37,003 nt of DNA from Prevotella sp. (GTDB lineage: Bacteria > Bacteroidota > Bacteroidia > Bacteroidales > Bacteroidaceae): positions 1 through 37,003 of the forward strand of contig JAILHP010000032.1 of NCBI GenBank assembly GCA_024695705.1. The letters are read 5' to 3'. A model generated the notes under the pieces. It had not been told where the DNA came from. It made no database searches and saw only the letters and a list, made by a program, of their open reading frames with translations. Positions 1 to 8,162 of this stretch are shown one piece after another; positions within the stretch are counted from its first letter, which is position 1, and each line of letters begins with the position of its first letter. Position numbers and translations under genes: made by a program.

Positions 1-103
1 CCATGGGCTTTCTTGTAATAGGTGCCCGTATCATTCGGGCCTTGTGCGAAGGCTGCTGCTGCAACGGCGAGCAGACAAACCAGATGAAGTATTCTTCGTT
101 TCA
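1..103 (-). CDS. Secreted protein, N-terminal fragment (possible endonuclease I family)
   Basis: The gene runs off the left edge and is absent from the ORF track as a real gene. Reading the minus strand from the ATG at 103 gives 34 residues: a basic start (MKRR), a hydrophobic stretch LHLVCLLAVAAAAFA and a likely signal peptidase I site before QGPNDTG. The mature start, NDTGTYYKKAHG, resembles the beginning of Bacteroidetes endonuclease I-type secreted nucleases, which often open with G-YY-A-GK. That family link rests on about ten residues and is tentative; export from the cytoplasm is much better supported. A well-formed promoter lies 43 bases upstream, so the gene probably begins its own transcription unit. 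Confidence 0.55.
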
Positions 104-145
104 TAGGCGTGATAGTTTTAGCGCAGTCTTGCGGTGTTTACGCTG

Positions 146-176
146 CAAAGATACAAATAAACAGGGAAAAGACAAA
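146..176 (-). promoter_or_regulatory. Bacteroidetes-type promoter for the left-edge gene
   Basis: On the minus strand TTTG (173-176) is followed after 19 bases by TATCTTTG (146-153). This matches the Bacteroidetes -33 TTTG / -7 TAnnTTTG pattern with ideal spacing, and it points at the gene starting at 103. Confidence 0.7.
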
Positions 177-220
177 ATAAATAGACAAAATATTTGCTGA
201 CACGTAATAGTCGGGCAACA

Positions 221-1876
221 TCAGGCGACGTACTGCGAAGGCGCCACGCCATAGATGCGCTTGAAGGTACGGCTGAAGCTCGACGTTTCGTTGAAGCCGC
301 ACTGCTGTGCCACATCGTTGACCGACAGCTGGGTCGTGGTCAGCAGAGTCACGGCTTTCTGCATCTGAATGGCCGTGATGAACGACTTGGGCGTTTCACC
401 GGTGACCTGCTGCAGACGACGCCGCAAGGTAGTGGAAGACATGTTCAACTGCTGTGCAATCAATTCTACGCTGAACTGACTGGAAGGCAGGTTGTCGTTC
501 ACCAGCGTGATGACATTGACCAGGAACTGCTGGTCTGAGAACACGTTCAAGGGGAGTTCTTCCGCCGTCTCCTGCCGCTGTGCTTCAGCCGACTGGATGC
601 GCAGCTGATTGTTCTGTTCACGAATCAGTCCTATCTCCCGCGTCAGCTCGGCAATCCTCTTGCTCTGACGCCGTACCCACCAATAGCTGACACCCCACAT
701 CAGCAGCGCCAGCAGGATGACCGCCGCAATCACCATATAGACATTACGCCGACGTTCCTGCTGCAACTCCTCGTTTTCAGCCTGTAGACGTTCGTTGTCC
801 AACTGGGCGGCATAACGGCTCAGCAGCATTCCCGTTTCCTTGTCGAAGATGGAGTCCCTCAACATGTTATAGCGGTCGTTGTGCTGCATGGCAAGTGCCG
901 GATTGCTTTCTCTCAGCGCCTCATACAGTCCTCTGCGGCTACGGCTTTCGTTAAAAATATCTTTCTGCTCCAAGAAGATTTCCAACGCTTCTTCAAAGTA
1001 ACGGGCAGCATCGTCTCTTTCGTTCTCCACCAGCAGCAGACGTCCCATCTGGTTACAGGTGATGCCCAGAGAGTGGCGGTTGCCGTCAGTACGCAGCTCA
1101 GGGATGGCCTGTTGTAACAGCTGCTTCGCCTTGTCATACTTGCCAAACCCCATCAGCGACTCCGCCAACTGTGACTGACGCATGGCTATCTTGTCTTTCC
1201 GCTTCAGCTCCTGCTCCATCTCCAGCGCCTTCTGGCCATAGGACAATGCCTCCTCGTATTTTCCCATGTTGTTATATACCTCACAGGCCATGCCGGTAAG
1301 AATGGCCTGACGCTGTGGGTTCTGGGCTTTGCGACAATAGTCCAGTCCCTTGATGATACACTTCTCCGCCTCTTCGTACTGACGGGCACCAATGAAGATG
1401 GCGGTAAGCAAATTAAACGACGATGAAATCTTGTCGGGGTCGCCAGCCTGCAGGTCCAATTCGTTACAGCGCTTGGCATAGCCGATGGCCTGTTCGAAGT
1501 CACCCATCCGGAAATAACTGATGGCAATGGAGGTCAGGCAGTCACACTCCGCCGTGAGTTCCGTTTCGGCATCAATCAAGGGCAACGCCTTCTTGCCATA
1601 GGCCGTTCCCTGTTCGTAATTCTGATGGGCCAGATAGTACTCGGACGCCCAGTACCACACCTGCTGGCACAGCTCCTGTGACGAAGTGGATGCAGGGAAA
1701 TGAATGAGCGAGTCGGTAATCTCTTCCTTGTCCAGCAAGGAAAAGAACTGATTAGCCGTCTGGACGGAATTGTGAGCATTAAACACAGCCAACAGGGAAT
1801 CTCCCTTTTCCGTCTGCGCCAGGGCAGAGGCGGAAAAGAGCATCATCAGCACCCATATTTTGTATCTCATCTTCAT
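221..1876 (-). CDS. Membrane-anchored TPR protein with C-terminal AraC-type DNA-binding domain
   Basis: The 551-aa protein has a signal peptide (to about residue 20, ending ASALAQ), then roughly 300 residues of helical TPR-like repeats (for example YEQGTAYGKKALPLI and YEEALSYGQKALEME). A single transmembrane helix near residue 385-405 (VYMVIAAVILLALLMWGV) and a short coiled coil follow. The last 100 residues are an AraC/XylS helix-turn-helix pair (SVELIAQQLNMSSTTLRRRL and SVNDVAQQCGFNETSSFSRT). The topology suggests a periplasmic TPR sensor controlling a cytoplasmic DNA-binding domain. Bacteroidetes use similar one-protein regulators, but the signal is unknown here. It is the last gene of a three-gene minus-strand unit, 31 bases after the 675-aa gene. 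The start is MKMRY; MRYK two codons later is equally possible. Confidence 0.85.
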   Translation of the reverse strand: MKMRYKIWVLMMLFSASALAQTEKGDSLLAVFNAHNSVQTANQFFSLLDKEEITDSLIHFPASTSSQELCQQVWYWASEYYLAHQNYEQGTAYGKKALPLIDAETELTAECDCLTSIAISYFRMGDFEQAIGYAKRCNELDLQAGDPDKISSSFNLLTAIFIGARQYEEAEKCIIKGLDYCRKAQNPQRQAILTGMACEVYNNMGKYEEALSYGQKALEMEQELKRKDKIAMRQSQLAESLMGFGKYDKAKQLLQQAIPELRTDGNRHSLGITCNQMGRLLLVENERDDAARYFEEALEIFLEQKDIFNESRSRRGLYEALRESNPALAMQHNDRYNMLRDSIFDKETGMLLSRYAAQLDNERLQAENEELQQERRRNVYMVIAAVILLALLMWGVSYWWVRRQSKRIAELTREIGLIREQNNQLRIQSAEAQRQETAEELPLNVFSDQQFLVNVITLVNDNLPSSQFSVELIAQQLNMSSTTLRRRLQQVTGETPKSFITAIQMQKAVTLLTTTQLSVNDVAQQCGFNETSSFSRTFKRIYGVAPSQYVA

Positions 1877-1907
1877 TCGTCCTTAACTGATAGCCATCAA
1901 CAATGTG

Positions 1908-3935
1908 TTATTTCGTATAATAACGGTGAATAAACTGCGTGTATTCGTCACAGCGCGACACGTAGTCAGAGGGAGTTCCGCCCTTCGACTCCTCAAAGTC
2001 GGCCAACCTGGCAAAAGCCTTGTACTGGTCGGCATCCCGCTGCGGAATGTAAGAATAATCACCCGTTTCGCTGTTCCACTTGGTTTCAAACCAGCGGTCC
2101 TTATTCAGATAGACATAAGACAAAGCAAACAGCACACGCTCCTTGAGCTGAGGGTCCTTAGTGCCGACCGCCTGACGCAGCAGGCTGACTGCCTTAGCAT
2201 CCATATCCGTCTCGTTGGGGCTGACCTCGGCATAGGCACTCTTGCCGTCGTGTGTCAGGAACCAGCAGTCGCCTGATATGCTGGCCTGTGCATAGCGTAC
2301 GGCGAGGTCATAAAGACGCTGCTCGCGGGCCTTTCCAGAAAGCACGTTCAGCTCGCCTTCCATCTTCTGCATCTCACGGGCAAAGGCCACTCTGGGATTA
2401 GCTGAAAGGGTAAGTCGGTTCTCGCCTTGCTGTGCCTCGGTGAGCCACTGACGCGTAATCCACGGCTCCACAGTATAACGGCGGTAATAGGCATAATTGA
2501 CATAACCCTTCTGGTTGTAATACGACAGGGGCACCTTGTTCAACCATTCCAAAGCCTTATCCCACTGGCAGACACACATATACTTGGCACCGATACGGTC
2601 GAAGTATTCCTTCTCGTTATAGTCCAGACGCGGTTTCACGAAACGGTCAACGGGCGAGGAATCGCTGTTTCCCTTCAGGTAAGCCAGATAGTTTTGCAGC
2701 TGGGTCGTGCTCATGGTATCCAACGCATTGGTAAAGTTGTAGGAGTGAACCATCTGGTAGAGTACCATGGAGGTGTTCTCCCTGCCAGCCTTCATGTATT
2801 TGTCAGCCAGCACCTGGTGTACGGTACGGTCGAGTGCTGCGACAAAGAAGCCGTCCTCCTGGGGCTTGTCAGTCATCCATTTTATTTCATCAGCCAAGTA
2901 ACGCTCGAACTGGGCGTTCAGCGGACTCTGTGCCGACGTGATGTAGAGTTTCAGGACTCGGGCCACATCCTTGACACGCTCGGAACCGTCGAGCGTCATG
3001 GCGGCATTGATATCCTGAAGGGCCTGCTCACCGTTGCCGAACAGATATTCCAACCATGCCTGGGCCGACTTCCAGAGGGCAGGCTGATGCGTCTTGCCCT
3101 CGCTGACCACCTGACCAGCGAAATGCCACATCATCTCCGCCTCATTGCGGGTAATGGTACGCACGAAGAGCTTTCCTTGTGAGACGCCTTCGCCGTCAAT
3201 GGCTTCCTGTGCATTGTTGACGAAATCCTGGAGCAGGAAGGGCAGCACGGCAGAATTGGGATTGCGACGGTACTCCTGACGGATGGCGGCAAACGAACGT
3301 TTCTTATAATACTGCGTCATCAGACTGTTCCAGTCGTGCATCTCGGCAAACAGCTCTCCTGCCCTGTCAAGATGTCCTGTCTTGTAGAGCGCACCGGCAT
3401 AGATGTTCTGCATCATGTCCTTATAGACGCTCTCAATAAACTGGCTGGCGGTCTCCTCCCAGAAGGTAACGTTCTCCTGGTGATAGCCCAGCATCATGTT
3501 ACAGCGCATGAAGAGCAAAGCGTGCTGGCTGCGCAACTTGGACTTGATTTTGCCCTGCGCATAGGTGCGGATGGAACGAAGCGTATTGTTGCGTTTGTCA
3601 ATATCAGCCTTGGTGGGGTACTCCCACTGCTCACTCCTCACCGACTGCACACATTCCAGGTACTGCACCAGATGGCGCACATAGCTCACCATGAGGGCAT
3701 CCCCCTTCTGCTCGGCGAAGTTGATAATCTGGTCGGCATCAAACCACCAGTAGTCAGTGGTGTTGCCGAGATAGGCTTTCCAGTTGTTAATGGTGATCTT
3801 ATCCACACGGCTGGAAAACTCCTCTTCGTTGCATACCTTGAAAAGATAGCTGTTGTGACTGTCAAACCACAAACAGGCGTGTGCCAGCTGGCTGGCTCCA
3901 ATGGCCAAAAGGCTAATGATGATAAATCGTTTCAT
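1908..3935 (-). CDS. Secreted 675-aa protein of unknown function
   Basis: I do not recognise a named family. The protein begins with a clear signal peptide (MKRFIIISLLAIGASQLAHA), probably cut before CLWFDSHNS. The cysteine there does not sit in a good lipobox because the -3 residue is Ala. The remainder is rich in aromatic and helical segments with spacing suggestive of TPR-like repeats (FLQDFVNNAQEAI, KALEWLNKVPLSYY, LRQAVGTKDPQLKERVLF). Its first 23 bases overlap the end of the upstream lipoprotein gene and the AraC regulator gene follows 31 bases later, so the three are probably co-transcribed and related in function. A periplasmic scaffold or sensor partner is one guess; nothing in the sequence proves it. 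Confidence 0.75.
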   Translation of the reverse strand: MKRFIIISLLAIGASQLAHACLWFDSHNSYLFKVCNEEEFSSRVDKITINNWKAYLGNTTDYWWFDADQIINFAEQKGDALMVSYVRHLVQYLECVQSVRSEQWEYPTKADIDKRNNTLRSIRTYAQGKIKSKLRSQHALLFMRCNMMLGYHQENVTFWEETASQFIESVYKDMMQNIYAGALYKTGHLDRAGELFAEMHDWNSLMTQYYKKRSFAAIRQEYRRNPNSAVLPFLLQDFVNNAQEAIDGEGVSQGKLFVRTITRNEAEMMWHFAGQVVSEGKTHQPALWKSAQAWLEYLFGNGEQALQDINAAMTLDGSERVKDVARVLKLYITSAQSPLNAQFERYLADEIKWMTDKPQEDGFFVAALDRTVHQVLADKYMKAGRENTSMVLYQMVHSYNFTNALDTMSTTQLQNYLAYLKGNSDSSPVDRFVKPRLDYNEKEYFDRIGAKYMCVCQWDKALEWLNKVPLSYYNQKGYVNYAYYRRYTVEPWITRQWLTEAQQGENRLTLSANPRVAFAREMQKMEGELNVLSGKAREQRLYDLAVRYAQASISGDCWFLTHDGKSAYAEVSPNETDMDAKAVSLLRQAVGTKDPQLKERVLFALSYVYLNKDRWFETKWNSETGDYSYIPQRDADQYKAFARLADFEESKGGTPSDYVSRCDEYTQFIHRYYTK

Positions 3936-4776
3936 ACGTCTCAGTGTTATATCTGTTGATATTCTCGTTGTCCAAATGATAGGTCAGGATGGTGCGGCGC
4001 AGCTGCGGCCTTCGTTCCTCTACGGTCTGTTTCACCCGCAGGATCTCGTCGGCTGCCACCTCATGCTCCACCCTCACGCCGTTGATGTTCCGCTGCCAGC
4101 GATACACGGGATAGGCGGCTGCCAGAGACAGCGGATAAGCGGGCAGGTAACGCAGGTAAGGTTCCACGTCGCGCAGGTCCAGAATGGGGTTACGCTCCAT
4201 GAACTTACGCGGGTCTCCCGTATTGTAAATCATCAGCACACCGTAATCAACGGGAGGTGCCTTCATCGCCAGCTGGTGCAGGCGGATGGTGGTGGAGAGC
4301 CTTAGTCCGTGAGCCGCCGCCTCACTCCTTACCGTTTCCAGAAAGTCGTAATAGACGCTGCGGCTCCGTGAAGTATAGTCACAGTCAATCTGCAACTCCC
4401 TCACACCGATGATGTCGTTCGTCTCGTTCATCTGCAGGATACGTTTCACCAGCTTCTCGGCTAGTCCGGCATGCGCCTCATGCATGCAGTCCTCAGTGAT
4501 ATAGACGGTGGGGATGAGCTCCACTCCCTCTGGCACCGCCTCGTCAAAGCTCAGCGTGGCATTCGGCATTGGCACCGAGTCGGCCATCACCACATCGAAG
4601 TAGCGGCAATACACCTTATGAATGTCGTATTGACGGAGGAAAGCCTGTTCCGTAGAGTCAAGCCTCCACTCCGTACGCCAGTAATAGACGGCATTCTCCT
4701 CGTCCATCTGCTCCTCTTGTCGGCAGCAGACAGTCAGCAGGCAGAGCGCCAACAGTATCCAAGACGACTTTTTCAC
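3913..4776 (-). CDS. Lipoprotein of unknown function, GTG start, possibly DUF3142-like
   Basis: The 287-aa protein starts with GTG (the + strand reads CAC at 4774-4776) and has a lipoprotein signal ending LLTVCC, so it should be lipid-anchored. After the anchor, YYWRTEW and HKVYCRYFDVV, followed by LIPTVYIT, LQIDCDY and LTYHLDN, suggest alternating strands and helices like a glycosidase-type TIM barrel. The opening recalls DUF3142-type proteins, but I hold this weakly. It overlaps the next gene by 23 bases and heads the three-gene unit. A TATCTTTG box ends only four bases before the start codon, so the message may be leaderless. Confidence 0.7.
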   Translation of the reverse strand: MKKSSWILLALCLLTVCCRQEEQMDEENAVYYWRTEWRLDSTEQAFLRQYDIHKVYCRYFDVVMADSVPMPNATLSFDEAVPEGVELIPTVYITEDCMHEAHAGLAEKLVKRILQMNETNDIIGVRELQIDCDYTSRSRSVYYDFLETVRSEAAAHGLRLSTTIRLHQLAMKAPPVDYGVLMIYNTGDPRKFMERNPILDLRDVEPYLRYLPAYPLSLAAAYPVYRWQRNINGVRVEHEVAADEILRVKQTVEERRPQLRRTILTYHLDNENINRYNTETYETIYHH

Positions 4777-4911
4777 GCTGCAAAGATAGGGAAAAGTTAG
4801 GAGTTAGAAGTTCTTTTAGTCGTTAATCTTTGTAAAAGCGGCAGAGCCGAGCGAGGAGTTAGGAGTTTTTTGTTTTTTTTCACTCATCAACCACCACTCA
4901 CCATTCATCAA
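4777..4911. other. Intergenic region between the lipoprotein start and the dusB stop
   Basis: The region holds the lipoprotein promoter, two short runs of GAGTTAGGAGTT-type sequence with a near-7-base period, a GCGGCAGAGCCGAGCG stretch resembling the header seen before other heptamer arrays, a T-rich run and the start of a clear heptamer array. No gene is visible. Confidence 0.6.
4781..4788 (-). promoter_or_regulatory. -7 box (TATCTTTG) directly before the lipoprotein start
   Basis: The minus strand reads TATCTTTG then CAGC then the GTG start. The upstream -33 region shows no clear TTTG. If the initiation point is the usual few bases after the box, the transcript begins at or beside the start codon. 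Confidence 0.5.
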
Positions 4912-4932
4912 CTACCACTTACCATTCATCAA
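4884..4932. repeat. Degenerate heptamer array covering the end of dusB
   Basis: Seven consecutive 7-base units read TCATCAA, CCACCAC, TCACCAT, TCATCAA, CTACCAC, TTACCAT, TCATCAA, so there is also a 21-base super-period. The array encodes the last residues of DusB (MNGKW) and its stop codon. Confidence 0.85.
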
Positions 4933-5880
4933 AATTTCCTTCGCCTTGTCAATGATGCTGAGGAGTTCCTCCACTTTGGTGGCCCGCAACATGTCAATAC
5001 GTGTCTGCCGGAAGTTGGGAATACCTTTGAAGACCGGACTGGCTGCCAAGTGACGACGGGTGTGCAGGATGCCGCGGTATTCGTCGATGCGCTCCACGTT
5101 GATGCGCAGCTGCTCCTTCAGCACGTTGATCTTTTCGTCTAATGACAGCTCCCTGCGAGAGAAGATCCACGGACACCCGAAAGTGGCACGGCCAATCATG
5201 ACGCCATCCACACCATACTGCTCAAAGGCAGCGTCAGCCTCTGCCAGCGAATGGATATCGCCGTTACCGATGATGGGGATACGGATGCGTGGATTACGCT
5301 TCACCTCGCCGATAAGCGTCCAGTCGGCCTCTCCCGTGTACATCTGTGCCCGGGTACGGCCATGAATGGTCAGTGTCTGGATGCCGCAGTCCTGCAACTG
5401 TTCGGCCAGGTCGGTGATGATGAGCTGCTCATTGTTCCAGCCCAGACGGGTCTTGACGGTGACAGGCACGCGGACAGCCTTTACCACCTCGCGTGTTATC
5501 TCCAGCAGCAGCGGGATATTTTGTAACATACCGGCACCTGCACCCTTGCTGGCCACCTTCTTCACAGGACAGCCGAAGTTCAGGTCTATGACGTCAGGAC
5601 GGGCCTCCTCCACGATGCGGGCAGCTTCAACCATCGCCTCCACGTCACGTCCGTAGATCTGAATACCCACGGGACGCTCTTCGTCGCTGATGGTCAGCTT
5701 CTTCACGGTGCTGTTGACGTTGCGCACCAGCGCCTCGGCCGACACAAACTCCGTATAGACCATCGCTGCACCATAACGCTTACACAACAATCGGAACCCG
5801 ATGTCGGTAACGTCCTCCATCGGTGCCAACAGCAACGGTCTTTCGCCTAAGTCTATTCCACCTATACCCCCAATCCTCAC
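4912..5880 (-). CDS. dusB: tRNA-dihydrouridine synthase
   Basis: This 322-aa flavoprotein reduces uridine to dihydrouridine in the D-loop of tRNAs using NADPH and FMN. The family signature is clear: LLLAPMEDVTD near residue 20, LNFGCPVKKVASKGAGAGML with the catalytic cysteine near residue 100, KTRLGW, the HGRTR motif and IPIIGNGDI. The length fits the family. The only early in-frame start is GTG at 5880, because a TAA lies four codons upstream and the next Met is inside the first conserved motif. It follows dprA by 33 bases, a gap filled by a heptamer array, and its own last codons are made of another array. Confidence 0.93.
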   Translation of the reverse strand: MRIGGIGGIDLGERPLLLAPMEDVTDIGFRLLCKRYGAAMVYTEFVSAEALVRNVNSTVKKLTISDEERPVGIQIYGRDVEAMVEAARIVEEARPDVIDLNFGCPVKKVASKGAGAGMLQNIPLLLEITREVVKAVRVPVTVKTRLGWNNEQLIITDLAEQLQDCGIQTLTIHGRTRAQMYTGEADWTLIGEVKRNPRIRIPIIGNGDIHSLAEADAAFEQYGVDGVMIGRATFGCPWIFSRRELSLDEKINVLKEQLRINVERIDEYRGILHTRRHLAASPVFKGIPNFRQTRIDMLRATKVEELLSIIDKAKEILMNGKW

Positions 5881-5887
5881 CTTTTTT

Positions 5888-5922
5888 AATCTTTAATTTC
5901 CAATTTTCAATCTTTAATGTAC
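5888..5922. repeat. Heptamer array at the dprA-dusB junction
   Basis: Five units (AATCTTT, AATTTCC, AATTTTC, AATCTTT, AATGTAC) occupy nearly all of the gap between the two genes and include the dprA stop codon. The period is exactly seven. Confidence 0.75.
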
Positions 5923-7026
5923 CAAATGGTACGTCCCTCCTGCCAGCGGTTTGATGATGCCCTTCATCTCCATTTGGAAGAGCAGGGCAGTGAGCTGGCC
6001 TATGGGAATATTGCTCTTGACTGACAGGATGTTCAGCTGCAAGTCGTTGGTCTGCTGGAGGATATCCACCACCTTCCGCTCTTCGGGAGTAAGGTCAGGA
6101 AACAGCTGACGTTCCACCGTCTCGGGCTGCTCACTGACGGTCTGCCAGCGCATGGATTCAAGGAAGTCTTCAGCCGACATGATGAGGGCTGCCGTGTTGT
6201 TGCGTATCATCCGGTTGCATCCTTCAGAGTAAGGCATGCCCACAGCACCCGGGAAGGCAAAGACGTCCCGCCCATACTCCTGGGCGATGCGACAGGTTAT
6301 CAGCCCCCCACCCTTATAGGCGCTTTCCACAAGAACGGTGGCATCCGAAATGCCTGCTACAATGCGGTTTCGCTGTCTGAAGTTATTGGGCAGTGCCTCC
6401 GTCTGACTCATGTATTCCGTCAGCAGACCACCCTGACGAAGCATCCTGACGGCGTCGTCACGATGGCAGTAAGGATAAATCTGGTCCAGCCCATGAGCCA
6501 GCACACCTACTGTCTCGTAGCCCAGTTCCAGGGCATTCCGATGCGCACAGATGTCAATGCCATAGGCCAGTCCGCTGACAACGAGCACCTGCGGACACTG
6601 CTGTCGCAGGTCGCGGAGGAAGCTACGTACCATGTCCTTGCCATACGACGTGCATTGACGAGTGCCAACCACATTCAACACATAACGCTGGTTGAGGTCT
6701 GCACTACCAATATAATAAAGGAGTATGGGTGCGTCGGGACATTCACAGAGACGCTGCGGATAATCGGCATCCTGCATGGTGAAAGCCCGTATTCCCTTCT
6801 TGGTGATAAACTCCATCTCGGCAGCGGCACGTTTCAGAGCATCGTCCCAGTTCTTCATCGCCTCGCGTAAACGTGGTGTAGCGTCGGGCAATACGTCGCC
6901 CACATCGTTACGGTGCTCATAAACCGCCTGACTGCTGCCCAGCGCCTGGTAGAGCTGCAGCGCCATAGCGGCGTTGAAGCCTGTCATCCTTGTCAGGGCA
7001 ATGGAGTAGTAGATTTCTTCATTCAT
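5914..7026 (-). CDS. dprA: DNA-processing protein DprA (Smf)
   Basis: The 370-aa protein belongs to the family that binds incoming single-stranded DNA and loads RecA during transformation. An N-terminal helical region precedes the Rossmann-like core with VVGTRQCTSYG near residue 120, VSGLAYGIDICAHR, GVLAHGLDQIYP, NFRQRNRIVAG, the KGGGLITCRIA segment and FAFPGAVGMPYSEGCN. The C-terminal 60 residues form the winged-helix domain (ILQQTNDLQLNILSVKSNIP). Length and motif order are normal. It overlaps the thioesterase gene by four bases and precedes dusB, so all are probably on one message. Natural competence of this organism cannot be judged from the window. Confidence 0.95.
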   Translation of the reverse strand: MNEEIYYSIALTRMTGFNAAMALQLYQALGSSQAVYEHRNDVGDVLPDATPRLREAMKNWDDALKRAAAEMEFITKKGIRAFTMQDADYPQRLCECPDAPILLYYIGSADLNQRYVLNVVGTRQCTSYGKDMVRSFLRDLRQQCPQVLVVSGLAYGIDICAHRNALELGYETVGVLAHGLDQIYPYCHRDDAVRMLRQGGLLTEYMSQTEALPNNFRQRNRIVAGISDATVLVESAYKGGGLITCRIAQEYGRDVFAFPGAVGMPYSEGCNRMIRNNTAALIMSAEDFLESMRWQTVSEQPETVERQLFPDLTPEERKVVDILQQTNDLQLNILSVKSNIPIGQLTALLFQMEMKGIIKPLAGGTYHLVH

Positions 7027-7427
7027 GGGGCTAATAATTGACTAAATGCCTGGTCATAGTCCTCACTGCGACCGAGCCGACCGTTGACCAGACACACCAA
7101 TTCTATCTGTGCGCGGAAGCAGAGCTTCTCGTCGACAGCACGGTAGAGGTCCTGATGAAAAACATACTTGATGCCGTCCTTGGTCAATGCCAGACGCGAG
7201 ATGAACACGTCGTCAGGGCGCAGCGGCACCTTATATTGCAGTGACATACGGGCCACAACGGCATCCACGCCCTTGGCATGCATGTCGGCAAAACTCAGTC
7301 CGCACTGCTGCAGAAAGAGGTGACGCGTATGTTCACAGTAATGCACATAGTTCGCGTTGTTCACAATTCCCTCGATGTCGCACTCATAGTCGCGCACCTC
7401 CATCCGGGTTTCAAAGATGTACTTCAT
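7023..7427 (-). CDS. Acyl-CoA thioesterase, 4-hydroxybenzoyl-CoA thioesterase (hotdog) family
   Basis: The 134-aa protein has the single hotdog fold of YbgC/FadM-type thioesterases, which hydrolyse acyl-CoA or acyl-ACP thioesters in the cytoplasm. The active-site loop is visible near residue 15: YECDIEGIVNNANYVHYCEH. It carries the Asp and the NNANY segment that matches the usual H/N-x-NY motif. LQYKVPLRPDDVFISRL and KYVFHQDLYRA fit the later strands. Its stop overlaps the dprA start by four bases. The physiological substrate is not evident. Confidence 0.85.
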   Translation of the reverse strand: MKYIFETRMEVRDYECDIEGIVNNANYVHYCEHTRHLFLQQCGLSFADMHAKGVDAVVARMSLQYKVPLRPDDVFISRLALTKDGIKYVFHQDLYRAVDEKLCFRAQIELVCLVNGRLGRSEDYDQAFSQLLAP

Positions 7428-7465
7428 ATCTCTCAGTTTTGCCGCTTTGCACCACTAACCTCTAA

Positions 7466-8050
7466 CTACTTTACCTCCATCTCCTTAACGAAACGGCCCT
7501 CGGTGGTGAAGACAAGCAGAACGGAGAAACGGCCGCCCTCGTCGGGGTCGGGGTTGTAGCGGTAGGACTGCATGACGATGTAGGTCTCATCCTCCCCGCA
7601 GAAGCCTACGAGACCGGAATTGGAAGACAGCTGGAAGGCCTTCTTAGTGTTCAGGTCAATGACATACGACCACACGTTACGCGAGTCGGGCACTCCCTCG
7701 ACGATGACCTTGCTCTCACCTGGAACAAAGCGGGCCTTGTAGGCAGCAGCAATCTGTGTCAGGGGCACGTTGACGGCATTGCGGTCCTGCATACGGTCCC
7801 ACATGCCTTCTGCATCAGGATTAGTGACCAGCAGCCGGGTAGCCGTTTTTGTTTGTTTGTTGACGATCCAGACGGACATGATGTCAGGGGTTCCTTCGTC
7901 TTCATCGCCCGCGCGATCATAGTTCAGATAAACCTGTTGGAAGCCGTTGTCGTCGGCCAACTGTGCCGTAGCAGGCAGTTTGGTTTGTGCCGTTGACGAC
8001 ATTGCCGTCATCAACAACAGTACTGTAAAGAGGGATTTCAGTTGTTTCAT
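7466..8050 (-). CDS. Secreted protein of unknown function
   Basis: I choose the ATG at 8050 (MKQLKSLF), giving 194 aa. The ORF track extends 42 codons further, but that extension translates a repeated promoter module and is not plausible protein. A signal peptide ends near MSSTAQ. The mature part contains strand-rich segments (MSVWIVNKQTKTATRL, SYVIDLNTKKAFQL, SVLLVFTTEGRFVKEM) reminiscent of beta-propeller blades, but too few for a full propeller. No catalytic motif is seen. The gene has its own promoter in the divergent module and may be co-transcribed with the thioesterase 38 bases downstream. Confidence 0.75.
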   Translation of the reverse strand: MKQLKSLFTVLLLMTAMSSTAQTKLPATAQLADDNGFQQVYLNYDRAGDEDEGTPDIMSVWIVNKQTKTATRLLVTNPDAEGMWDRMQDRNAVNVPLTQIAAAYKARFVPGESKVIVEGVPDSRNVWSYVIDLNTKKAFQLSSNSGLVGFCGEDETYIVMQSYRYNPDPDEGGRFSVLLVFTTEGRFVKEMEVK

Positions 8051-8075
8051 ATCTTCTTCTTTAATGATTTGGGCA

Positions 8076-8107
8076 CAAAGGTACGAATAAGCGAGAAGAA
8101 AACCAAA
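8076..8107 (-). promoter_or_regulatory. Promoter of the secreted unknown gene (module copy A)
   Basis: The minus strand has TTTG (8104-8107), 20 bases, then TACCTTTG (8076-8083). The -33 TTTG lies inside the dyad CCAAAA-N3-TTTTGG (8103-8117), a candidate operator shared with copies B and C. Confidence 0.7.
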
Positions 8108-8162
8108 AGTATTTTGGATTTTCTTGAGCGAGAGTACCTTCGATGAAGTCAAAGGTAGTAAT

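Noticed and set aside
2427-3182. Long ORF on the opposite strand of the 675-aa gene
   Set aside because: No signal peptide or motif; it is a shadow of the minus-strand gene.
3870-3880. Lipoprotein site at the Cys after AHA in the 675-aa protein
   Set aside because: The -3 position is Ala rather than Leu/Val/Ile, so ordinary signal peptidase I cleavage is more likely.
4884-4932. Possible CRISPR array
   Set aside because: Repeats are seven bases and degenerate with no spacers or cas genes; none of the arrays in the window fits CRISPR.
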